From: Candidatus Arcticimaribacter sp. | GTDB lineage: Bacteria; Bacteroidota; Bacteroidia; Flavobacteriales; Flavobacteriaceae | Assembly (NCBI GenBank): GCA_011526275.1 | Contig: WTJP01000139.1 | Span: 1 to 6,282, forward strand | Length of the DNA stretch: 6,282 nucleotides | Direction: 5' to 3' | Shown: positions 1 to 4,921 of the stretch, piece after piece | How the letters are laid out: the number at the start of each line of letters is the position of its first letter | Numbering within the stretch: the first letter of the stretch is position 1 | The notes under the pieces: model-generated | Database searches by the model: none | Told to the model about the DNA's origin: nothing | The model's input: only the letters and a program-made list of their open reading frames with translations | Program-made: the position numbers and the translations under genes

Positions 1-7
1 CAACAAT

Positions 8-59
8 AAAAAAACCGCCTTTGTTTTCCGACGTGCAGAAAAACCAAAGGCGGCTTTTT
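8..59. terminator. Bidirectional intrinsic terminator after the AGCS symporter gene
   Basis: A perfect 9-bp stem, CCGCCTTTG (15-23) with CAAAGGCGG (45-53), encloses a 21-base loop. On the minus strand it is followed by seven U residues (complement of 8-14) and lies 20 bases past the symporter stop codon, so it should end the leftward cluster. On the plus strand a T5 run (55-59) follows the stem, so it can also stop transcription from a convergent gene to the left of the window. The stem and both T tracts are seen directly; termination itself is inferred. Confidence 0.85.
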
Positions 60-72
60 GGGTCATAATGGT

Positions 73-1620
73 TTACTTTACTGTTCCAATGGCAGCTAAA
101 TAGCGGTTCAATTCTTCTTTCACTTTTGGGAACAAGAAGAACAAGCCTATCATATTCGGGAATACCAAGGCAAGAATCATCGCATCAGAGAAGGTCCAAA
201 CGGCCGACATGTCGCCCGCTGCTCCAATCACGATAAACAGTAAGAAAATGATTTTATAGGTCAAATCGGAGATTTTACTTTTTCCGAAAATATACATCCA
301 AGATTGTAGACCGTAGTACGACCACGAAATCATGGTCGAAATAGCAAACAACACCACTGCAATGGTTAAGAAAGGACCAGAGAATGAGATGTATTTAGAG
401 AACGCAGCAGCAGTAATAGCTGCTCCTTCCACTTGTTGCCCTGCAATGGTCACAATTCCTCCTTCTCCCCCGTATTGGAAAACGGTATTGTCGCCATTAA
501 AAATGATGATCACCAAAGCGGTCATCGTACAAATTACTACGGTATCAATAAAAGGCTCTAGCAATGCCACCAAACCTTCTGAGGCAGCGTATTTTGTTTT
601 TACGGCAGAGTGCGCAATAGAGGCCGATCCTGCTCCAGCTTCGTTGGAGAAGGCTGCTCGTCTAAATCCTGTAATCAACACCCCGAGTAAGCCTCCTAAT
701 CCAGCTTGTGGGTTAAAGGCCTGAGAGAAAATCATTCCAAAAGCATCATCTACAAAGGTGATGTTGGTTCCAATAATATACAGACAAGCCAAAATATACA
801 TCAAAGCCATAAAGGGAACTACTTTCTCGGTAACCGAGGCAATACGCTTGATTCCCCCAATGATAATGATTCCCACTAAGACCATCATAATGAGTCCAAT
901 AATGGTTCGAGCGCTACCGCCGGTCATACCAAAAGCTTCCACCAACTGCATGGCGGCTTGGTTAGACTGGGCTGCGTTTCCACCTCCAAAAGAGGCTCCA
1001 ATACACAAGACTGCGAAAATCACTGCTAATGTTTTTCCTAAACGGGCAAAACCGCGTTCTTCTAGTCCTTTGGTGAGGTAATACATGGGTCCGCCATAAA
1101 CGGTTCCGTCTTCTCCTACATCGCGGTATTTTACCCCAAGGGTACACTCGACAAACTTGGTCGACATCCCAATGAGTCCACAAAGAATCATCCAAAAGGT
1201 CGCACCGGGTCCTCCCACGGCGATGGCCAAGGCAACCCCTGCAATATTTCCATTTCCTACCGTACCTGATACTGCCGTTGCTAAGGCTTGGAAGTGACTC
1301 ACTTCTCCTTCTTCACCTTCTCCCCCATGATCGTCTACCTCGTCGTACTTTCCACGTACGGTATTGACTGCCGTGGGGAAACGCTTGATATTGATAAAGC
1401 CGAAATACACGGTAAAGAAAAGGGCACCGCCCACCAAGAGAAAAATAATGGTTGGAATCTCGGTCCCAGGGAAATTGTGAAGCACTACTGCCCCCCACCA
1501 ATTGGCTATGGGAGTAAAAGCCTCATTGATGCGCTCGTCTAAGCCTTGCTCTTGAGCAAACATAGGCGCTGAAAATAGAAATAGTAAAGTGCTTAATATT
1601 CGTTTTTGTAAAAACTGCAT
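73..1620 (-). CDS. Alanine/glycine:sodium symporter (AGCS family)
   Basis: A 515-residue inner-membrane transporter predicted to import alanine or glycine with Na+ (AGCS family, APC superfamily). Many hydrophobic segments are visible between residues 55 and 510. Family landmarks are SGTVGNGNIAG at 118-128, GGPGATFWM at 136-144, YGGPMYYL at 175-182 and F-SNEAGAGSA around 324-333. The reading frame extends further upstream to 1677, but only to a TTG codon. The ATG at 1618-1620 is preferred because it opens a clear signal peptide (K6-R7, hydrophobic 8-18, likely cleavage after A22 in MFA-Q). A strongly acidic stretch (residues 93-106, D/E/G-rich) sits just before the first family motif, in a probable soluble loop. 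The gene is last in the leftward cluster, 69 bases after the PspC-like gene, with a candidate promoter in the gap and a terminator behind it. The family call is firm; the exact substrate cannot be read from sequence. Confidence 0.93.
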   Translation of the reverse strand: MQFLQKRILSTLLFLFSAPMFAQEQGLDERINEAFTPIANWWGAVVLHNFPGTEIPTIIFLLVGGALFFTVYFGFINIKRFPTAVNTVRGKYDEVDDHGGEGEEGEVSHFQALATAVSGTVGNGNIAGVALAIAVGGPGATFWMILCGLIGMSTKFVECTLGVKYRDVGEDGTVYGGPMYYLTKGLEERGFARLGKTLAVIFAVLCIGASFGGGNAAQSNQAAMQLVEAFGMTGGSARTIIGLIMMVLVGIIIIGGIKRIASVTEKVVPFMALMYILACLYIIGTNITFVDDAFGMIFSQAFNPQAGLGGLLGVLITGFRRAAFSNEAGAGSASIAHSAVKTKYAASEGLVALLEPFIDTVVICTMTALVIIIFNGDNTVFQYGGEGGIVTIAGQQVEGAAITAAAFSKYISFSGPFLTIAVVLFAISTMISWSYYGLQSWMYIFGKSKISDLTYKIIFLLFIVIGAAGDMSAVWTFSDAMILALVFPNMIGLFFLFPKVKEELNRYLAAIGTVK

Positions 1621-1654
1621 TTGGTTTTGAATTATGTTCTGGGTGTCGAATATC

Positions 1655-1662
1655 CAAAAATA
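1655..1662 (-). promoter_or_regulatory. Candidate -7 element for the AGCS symporter gene
   Basis: On the minus strand 1662-1655 reads TATTTTTG, an exact match to the Bacteroidota -7 consensus TAnnTTTG. A start a few bases downstream would give a leader of roughly 30 bases before the ATG at 1620. No good TTG element is seen at the usual 17-23 base spacing (CTTTC near 1681-1685 is weak). The symporter could therefore be read from here, from the upstream promoter, or from both. Confidence 0.35.
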
Positions 1663-1689
1663 AATCGCCAAACACAAATAGAAAGTGAC

Positions 1690-1911
1690 CTACAAATCAA
1701 AAACCGAGCTTCGCTTGGTGTAAATCAGGTCTTTTAATTTTAACCAAAAGGCTAAGGTGAGGTAGAGCACAAAGCCTCCGACTAAAGTGGCAAAAGAAGC
1801 ATAAATAAAAAAGAGACGTACGCTTTTGACCTTCATCCCAAGGCGATCGGCCAAACGTGTACAAACGGCAAAACCATTCTTTTCAAACCAGTGGCGAAAT
1901 TTCCGTGTCAT
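1690..1911 (-). CDS. Short PspC-domain membrane protein
   Basis: A 73-residue protein resembling the stand-alone PspC-like domain of flavobacteria. The N-terminal part (1-32) holds the RLADRLGMK...SVRL pattern (19-33), typical of PspC domains. One long hydrophobic segment follows (about 33-57), then a basic tail ending TKRSSVFDL. In enterobacteria PspC is an inner-membrane part of the phage-shock response. Whether this short form has that role is unknown, and automatic labels calling it a transcription regulator should be treated with caution. The ATG (1909-1911) lies two bases after the ancestral stop of the DUF2851 frame (1914-1916), so the two genes were built as a translationally close pair. 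The present early stop in DUF2851 leaves 115 untranslated bases in between, which could change coupling. Family assignment is by recognition of the pattern only. Confidence 0.8.
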   Translation of the reverse strand: MTRKFRHWFEKNGFAVCTRLADRLGMKVKSVRLFFIYASFATLVGGFVLYLTLAFWLKLKDLIYTKRSSVFDL

Positions 1912-1913
1912 CT

Positions 1914-2030
1914 TTACTTCATCAATTGATTACCCACGGCACAAAGTAAACACTTTTTTGGCTGACAGTAGTTTTTATGCAAATGAATTAACGCCTGTGA
2001 ATCGAGGGCATTTTCGGCTTCCACCCCTAA
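1914..2030 (-). pseudogene. Orphaned C-terminal tail of the DUF2851 gene, in the shifted frame
   Basis: Read on the minus strand from 2030 to a TAA at 1914-1916, the frame one base off the main ORF gives 38 residues starting LGVEAENALDSQAL and containing YCQPKKCLLCAVGN, ending in QLMK. From memory of the family, DUF2851 proteins end with a SQALLQLKN-YC-KK-CL-CAIGN type segment, so this is the expected tail. Joining it to the upstream ORF with one added base (for example A5 to A6, giving RYKKLG) yields 419 residues ending two bases before the PspC start. It carries a C-x4-C-x2-C group that could bind metal (inference). It has no start codon of its own and is unlikely to be made separately. Confidence 0.85.
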
Positions 2031-3172
2031 TTTTTATAACGATCTACTAAACGATTCCGTTCCAACTTTAACATCCGTATCCACGCGACTATGCGTTCGC
2101 TGGCATCTTTCCCCAGCGCTTTTTGATGCGTAAAATAGAAAGGAATAAGGGTGTTGATTTTAAGTAGGTCTATAAAGGTGGGGGTCAATTTTTTGGGTTG
2201 GGATCGCGAGCTTTTTGCGAAGGTGTAATGCTTTTTCCAAAAAGAGGAAACTCCAATTTTTCCCATCCATTGGGAAGATAAAGTACCTTGGTTAAACAAT
2301 TTGGAAAACACCGAGGGAGTGGCCGTGTAGAGCTGTGCCAACTGCACCCAACGGATGGTTGGGAAATTGTGAGGCCGTAAACGGGAAAATTGGAACGCAC
2401 ATTTGGGTGGCTTCAAACCAAACTTTTGTTTTAAAAACCGATAATCGGCTTTTAAAGTCTTTGGATAGGCTAAATCGGCCTCTTCAGGAATAAGCCCGGC
2501 TTGCCCTAAAAATAAGGCTTCTAAATAACGGCTGTTTTGCTGTAACTTACGCACTACAGCAAAAGGAAAACTTTGGGCTATTTGGAAAAAGGCCTCTCCG
2601 TTGACATTTAAACCAAAGTTTCGCGCCAATAAGGCAAATAAGGTCGCTTCCCAATCCTGTTTATTTTCCGCTAGAATTTGCGTAATGCGCTTCGATCGTT
2701 CCTCCAAACGTTCAATGTAGAGACGTTCTTTCCACATCAACCAATTGGTTTTAGACAATAAATCAATTTCGGCTTCGCATGGAATAAATTGCGCGTGGGG
2801 TGAAAAAGCAGTAGTGTAGCGCTCCAATAGTTCAGGGCGGACTTTGGATTTCAACACCAAGGTAGGCAGCAGACTACCGTCGTTCCGACACACCTCAACA
2901 TCGTCCTCCCAAACCACATGCAAAATAACATTGTCATAGGCTGGATCCTGCTGGTGGCCATGGCGGTACCAATCGGAAGAACGCAAATGAATTTCTACTG
3001 CTCCCGCCCAACGTAAATCGTCTATGACAATTTGTGCATGAGAAAAGTCGGGGCCTGCATACTTGTTGTGCCAACCGGTAGCGAGCACTTCAAGTTGTTG
3101 CCCTTGTTGGGTGGTTGATGGAAACGAAAATTTTTGATGCTTCCACACATAGTGAAGGAAGTCTTCTTTCAT
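2027..3172 (-). CDS. DUF2851 family protein, C-terminally truncated by a frameshift
   Basis: A 381-residue soluble protein of DUF2851, a family of unknown function common in Bacteroidota. Recognisable blocks are W-HNKYAGPDFS (34-44) and VEIHLRSSDWYRHGH (59-73), followed by YDNVILHVVW (79-88). The conserved D42, E60 and H62 region could in principle be a metal-binding or nuclease-like core, but that is speculation. Family members normally run to about 420 residues and end in a Cys-containing segment. Here the frame stops early at 2027-2029, right after RYKN, next to an A5 run (2031-2035 on the minus strand). The missing tail is present in the next frame (see 1914-2030). The ATG at 3170-3172 is 18 bases after the rhodanese stop, so this is the second gene of that operon. 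It may be a real mutation, an assembly or read error, or recoding; the product may still fold. Confidence 0.88.
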   Translation of the reverse strand: MKEDFLHYVWKHQKFSFPSTTQQGQQLEVLATGWHNKYAGPDFSHAQIVIDDLRWAGAVEIHLRSSDWYRHGHQQDPAYDNVILHVVWEDDVEVCRNDGSLLPTLVLKSKVRPELLERYTTAFSPHAQFIPCEAEIDLLSKTNWLMWKERLYIERLEERSKRITQILAENKQDWEATLFALLARNFGLNVNGEAFFQIAQSFPFAVVRKLQQNSRYLEALFLGQAGLIPEEADLAYPKTLKADYRFLKQKFGLKPPKCAFQFSRLRPHNFPTIRWVQLAQLYTATPSVFSKLFNQGTLSSQWMGKIGVSSFWKKHYTFAKSSRSQPKKLTPTFIDLLKINTLIPFYFTHQKALGKDASERIVAWIRMLKLERNRLVDRYKN

Positions 3173-3190
3173 CGATTTGGGGGTTAGTGT

Positions 3191-3502
3191 TTACTCGACG
3201 ACTTCTCCTGTCCAGGCTAAAATACCTCCTTTAAGGTTATAGGTCGCAGCAACACCCAATTGATCTAAAACTTGGCAAGCTTGTGCACTGCGGGCTCCAG
3301 AACGACAATAAATAAAATATTCCTTGTCTTTGTCCAACGCTTGTGCGGCTTCCATAAAAGCTTGGGGCTGGCGGATATCGATCATGCTAGCTCCTGGAAT
3401 GTGCTTGGCGTTAAATTCTTCTTCGGTGCGAACATCCAATAAAACTGCATTGGCAGTAGCTTGTCTTTGTTCTTCCCATTGTTCTTGAGCTAATTCAGTC
3501 AT
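3191..3502 (-). CDS. Rhodanese-like domain protein (single domain)
   Basis: A 103-residue single-domain rhodanese without signal peptide, so probably cytoplasmic. Family features counted from the ATG at 3500-3502 are LLDVRTEEEF (21-30), HIPGASMIDI (34-43) and the active-site loop YCRSGARS with catalytic Cys66. They are followed by the usual LKGGILAW tail near the C-terminus. Such proteins carry sulfane sulfur as a Cys persulfide; the sulfur donor and acceptor here are not evident. The frame continues upstream to a TTG at 3518-3520, but the ATG is preferred: the extra residues would be only KKKII encoded by an A run, and the TTG overlaps the -7 promoter element. It is the first gene of the leftward operon, 18 bases before DUF2851. 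Confidence 0.92.
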   Translation of the reverse strand: MTELAQEQWEEQRQATANAVLLDVRTEEEFNAKHIPGASMIDIRQPQAFMEAAQALDKDKEYFIYCRSGARSAQACQVLDQLGVAATYNLKGGILAWTGEVVE

Positions 3503-3517
3503 GATTATTTTTTTTTT

Positions 3518-3548
3518 CAAAAGTAAAGGGATTTGTTTAGTAGAACAA
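3518..3548 (-). promoter_or_regulatory. Promoter of the rhodanese-DUF2851-PspC operon
   Basis: On the minus strand a TTG (3548-3546) is separated by exactly 20 bases from TACTTTTG (3525-3518), matching the Bacteroidota pattern TTG-N17..23-TAnnTTTG. Transcription should begin near 3510-3513, leaving a leader of about ten mostly A residues before the ATG at 3502. No Shine-Dalgarno sequence is present, as expected for this phylum. The elements are seen directly; promoter activity is inferred. Confidence 0.65.
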
Positions 3549-3587
3549 TCTTTTTCCTTTCGGGTTTATTCATTTAAAATTATTTTT

Positions 3588-3612
3588 TACATTTGTATGT
3601 ACAAATATTGTA
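3588..3612 (+). promoter_or_regulatory. Probable MarR operator overlapping the -7 element of the MarR gene
   Basis: A dense set of inverted repeats lies directly before the MarR gene. The main one is ATTTGTA (3591-3597), TG, TACAAAT (3600-3606), a perfect 7-bp dyad of typical MarR-site size. TACAA (3600-3604) also pairs across ATA with TTGTA (3608-3612), and TACA (3588-3591) pairs across TT with TGTA (3594-3597). The first eight bases, TACATTTG (3588-3595), match the -7 consensus TAnnTTTG on the plus strand, although no clear TTG lies 17-23 bases upstream. A protein bound here would cover the core promoter and start site, which suggests autorepression. The rhodanese promoter is 40 bases to the left and need not be affected. 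Confidence 0.55.
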
Positions 3613-4041
3613 ATGACAATAAAGGAAGAACAAATGAATCGAGATCTTGTGGTGGCTGTACTCCGTGCGGGCAATCAATTCAATGAAGAACTCAATCAGT
3701 TTGTAAAAGTCTTCGGTATCTCGCTTCCTCAGTTCAATGTATTGCGCATTTTACGGGGTCAAAAAGGAGAACCGGCCAATTTGTCGACAATAAATGAACG
3801 CATGATACACAAAATGAGTAACACCACCCGCTTGGTCGACAAACTCATTGAAAAAGCTTTGGTACAACGAAGAATTTGTGCGCAAAACCGACGTAAGATT
3901 GAAATTTTTATCACCGATGCAGGATTAAGCCTGCTCAAAGAAATAGATCATCAACTCGATCAAAAAGAAAAGCAATTAACAAAACAACTCAACGAAAAAG
4001 AAAAAGAAAAACTAATTGCACTACTCAGCTCCCTCATCTAA
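3613..4041 (+). CDS. MarR-family transcriptional regulator
   Basis: A 142-residue winged-helix regulator of the MarR family, which bind palindromic DNA as dimers. Residues 10-35 form the N-terminal dimerisation helix. LPQFNVLRIL (38-47) starts the helix-turn-helix region, ERMIHKMSNTTRLVDKLIEKALV (62-84) includes the recognition helix, and the wing is around 85-98 with RRICAQNRRKIEI. The last part (110-142) is a charged, helix-forming stretch rich in K, E and Q. A lone Cys89 sits at the base of the wing, where a redox-sensing role is conceivable but unproven. Two starts are possible. The ATG at 3613 leaves only about 12 bases of leader after the proposed start site. The ATG at 3634 is preceded by AGGAAG at Shine-Dalgarno-like spacing, would give 135 residues, and may be the real one. 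It lies 62 bases upstream of the YceI gene on the same strand and is its likely regulator. Confidence 0.92.
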   Translation: MTIKEEQMNRDLVVAVLRAGNQFNEELNQFVKVFGISLPQFNVLRILRGQKGEPANLSTINERMIHKMSNTTRLVDKLIEKALVQRRICAQNRRKIEIFITDAGLSLLKEIDHQLDQKEKQLTKQLNEKEKEKLIALLSSLI

Positions 4042-4103
4042 CCTTGCATTTATCCTTACTGTGTTTTGAACTATTTTTAACATAAACTTTAAACAACAAT
4101 TCT

Positions 4104-4664
4104 ATGAAAAAAGCAATTTTAACCATCGCCATGAGCCTAGTAGTAGCCTTTGGTGTACAAGCACAAGAGAAAAGCATCGACCTAGCAGCGAGTAACATCC
4201 ACTGGTTAGGAGAAAAAGTAACCGGTCAACACGAGGGGAACATTTCCTTAAAGTCGGGTGCATTGACCATGACCGACGGAGCCGTTACTGGCGGTAGCTT
4301 TGTGGTGGACATGAACTCCATGACCTGCACCGATTTGGAAGGTGATTATGCCAACAACCTTATTGGTCACTTAAAGTCTGATGATTTCTTTGGGGTTGAA
4401 AACCACCCAGAAGCAACTTTAACATTCACCAGTGTAGAAGCAAAAGGAAACGGCGTATATGCCGTAACGGGAGACTTTACCATTAAAGGAAAAACCAACC
4501 CTGCAAGTTTTGACTTAACTGTAGCTGACGGTACTGCTACAGCTAAAGTGGTTATCGACCGTACAAAATATGACATTCGTTATGGATCAAATTCATTTTT
4601 CGACAACCTTGGCGATAAAGCGATTTACAACGAATTTAAGTTGGACGTAACGTTAAAAATGTAA
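4104..4664 (+). CDS. YceI-family secreted lipocalin-like protein
   Basis: A 186-residue YceI-like protein. Residues 1-21 are a standard signal peptide (KK, hydrophobic 4-17, cleavage likely after the A in VQA-Q), so the mature protein should be periplasmic. Family features are the opening S-NIHWLGEKVTGQHEG (30-45), HLKSDDFFGVENHPEA (89-104), GDFTIKGKT (123-131) and VIDRTKYDIRYGS (150-162). YceI domains form an eight-stranded lipocalin-like barrel that binds long polyisoprenoid or amphiphilic ligands. The ligand here is unknown. The length is normal for the family. No strong promoter is seen in the 62 bases before it (TATTTTTA at 4072-4079 is one base off the -7 consensus), so it may be co-transcribed with the MarR gene. 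The next gene begins three bases after its stop codon. Confidence 0.94.
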   Translation: MKKAILTIAMSLVVAFGVQAQEKSIDLAASNIHWLGEKVTGQHEGNISLKSGALTMTDGAVTGGSFVVDMNSMTCTDLEGDYANNLIGHLKSDDFFGVENHPEATLTFTSVEAKGNGVYAVTGDFTIKGKTNPASFDLTVADGTATAKVVIDRTKYDIRYGSNSFFDNLGDKAIYNEFKLDVTLKM

Positions 4665-4667
4665 GCC

Positions 4668-4748
4668 ATGCCAAATCGACCTAAATGCGGTTGTGGGAAT
4701 ACACAAAATCCAGACGGATATTGCGACGGTTCCCACGCTAAAAAATAA
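4668..4748 (+). CDS. Miniature CDGSH-type iron-sulfur protein (26 aa)
   Basis: A 26-residue ORF three bases after the yceI-family stop codon, made of little else than a CDGSH motif: C7-G-C9-G-N-T12, then NPDGYCDGSH (14-23) with C19 and H23, and AKK at the end. In CDGSH proteins three Cys and one His bind a [2Fe-2S] cluster, with C-x-C, then the third Cys, then His four residues on; all four ligands are present. The distance from the second to the third Cys is 10 residues, one more than in mitoNEET (C74 to C83). There is no signal peptide, so it is probably cytoplasmic, unlike its YceI neighbour. It is far shorter than usual CDGSH proteins of about 60-100 residues. The intact ligand set and operon-like spacing favour a real gene, but a decayed remnant cannot be excluded. 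Confidence 0.72.
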   Translation: MPNRPKCGCGNTQNPDGYCDGSHAKK

Positions 4749-4766
4749 ATCGCGCTTCAAGGTTCT

Positions 4767-4793
4767 TTGTCTAAAATTTTAATTTTATATTTG
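4767..4793 (+). promoter_or_regulatory. Promoter of the trp operon
   Basis: TATATTTG (4786-4793) is an exact match to the Bacteroidota -7 consensus TAnnTTTG. TTG at 4767-4769 lies 16 bases upstream, one base short of the usual 17-23 range. The last base of the -7 element is only five bases before the leader-peptide ATG at 4799, so transcription should begin on or very near that codon. The position between the CDGSH gene and trpL-trpE supports it as the trp promoter. Confidence 0.6.
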
Positions 4794-4798
4794 AACCA

Positions 4799-4840
4799 AT
4801 GAAAACAATAAATCACAGCACAAATTGGTGGAACGAATAG
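4799..4840 (+). CDS. trpL: trp operon leader peptide with tandem Trp codons
   Basis: A 13-codon ORF encoding MKTINHSTNWWNE, with two adjacent TGG codons (4826-4831) and a TAG stop at 4838-4840. Its position between a promoter and an intrinsic terminator directly upstream of trpE identifies it as the leader peptide of a ribosome-mediated attenuator. A ribosome waiting for charged tRNA-Trp halts here and changes folding of the RNA ahead; the peptide itself probably has no further role. No Shine-Dalgarno sequence precedes it, and the ATG almost coincides with the predicted transcription start, so it may be translated from a leaderless mRNA. Two adjacent Trp codons in 13 would be very unlikely by chance at this exact place. 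Confidence 0.88.
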   Translation: MKTINHSTNWWNE

Positions 4841-4884
4841 ATACCTTTTATTCGTGAAACACGCTGTAACCATATAACAAAAGG
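4833..4884 (+). promoter_or_regulatory. trp attenuator switch: pause hairpin and candidate antiterminator
   Basis: Hairpin 1:2 pairs ACGAATA (4833-4839) with TATTCGT (4849-4855) just after the Trp codons. An alternative pairing joins CCTTTTaTT (4844-4852) to AAcAAAAGG (4876-4884), eight pairs with one mismatch, and uses up the first half of the terminator's left arm; a small CGTG-AAA-CACG hairpin (4853-4863) can fold inside it. A ribosome stalled on the Trp codons would cover about up to 4843, blocking 4833-4839 but leaving 4844-4852 free, which favours antitermination. A ribosome at the stop codon would also cover the second segment, allowing the terminator. Pairings were worked out by eye; no folding energies were calculated. 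Confidence 0.65.
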
Positions 4885-4909
4885 CTTGTCATCACGACAA
4901 GCCTTTTTT
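4879..4909 (+). terminator. Attenuator terminator upstream of trpE
   Basis: A perfect 12-bp stem, AAAAGGCTTGTC (4879-4890) with GACAAGCCTTTT (4896-4907), closes a five-base loop ATCAC. The T run is 4904-4909, partly inside the stem. It ends 12 bases before the trpE ATG and 69 bases after the leader stop codon. It would produce a leader RNA of roughly 110 bases when tryptophan is plentiful. It also shields trpE from read-through out of the yceI-CDGSH genes, which have no terminator of their own. Confidence 0.92.
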
Positions 4910-4921
4910 AATTGAATACTG

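Noticed and set aside
332..1081. Plus-strand ORFs at 332-724 and 758-1081
   Set aside because: They lie antisense within the symporter gene, have no family features, and their composition is that of an inverted membrane-protein gene.
962..1542. Other-frame ORFs at 962-1195, 1313-1501 and 1288-1542
   Set aside because: All overlap the well-supported symporter CDS and show no domain, promoter or start context of their own.
1621..1677. Upstream extension of the symporter to the TTG at 1675-1677
   Set aside because: It would bury the signal peptide behind 19 unrelated residues and cover the candidate -7 element; the ATG at 1618-1620 is better.
2027..2038. Programmed -1 ribosomal frameshift in DUF2851
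   Set aside because: The P-site Lys codon would slip onto TAA with a first-position mismatch, and no downstream stimulatory hairpin was recognised; an indel or read error is simpler.
1826..2050. Plus-strand ORF of 74 codons across the DUF2851/PspC junction
   Set aside because: It is antisense to PspC and to the shifted DUF2851 tail, whose minus-strand reading has clear family features.
3501..3686. Plus-strand ORF of 61 codons across the rhodanese-MarR gap
   Set aside because: It runs through the promoter and operator region and overlaps the MarR start in another frame; no recognisable protein.
4367..4576. Minus-strand ORF of 69 codons inside the YceI gene
   Set aside because: Antisense shadow of a clearly recognised family gene.
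4852..4897. Alternative antiterminator TCGTGA (4852-4857) with TCACGA (4892-4897)
   Set aside because: Six perfect pairs, but it depends on the terminator loop and right arm being made first, and so would act later than the 4844-4852/4876-4884 pairing.
4800..4909. Stand-alone small RNA between the CDGSH gene and trpE
   Set aside because: A promoter and terminator do bound a short transcript, but the WW leader ORF and the switchable terminator explain it as the trp attenuator leader.
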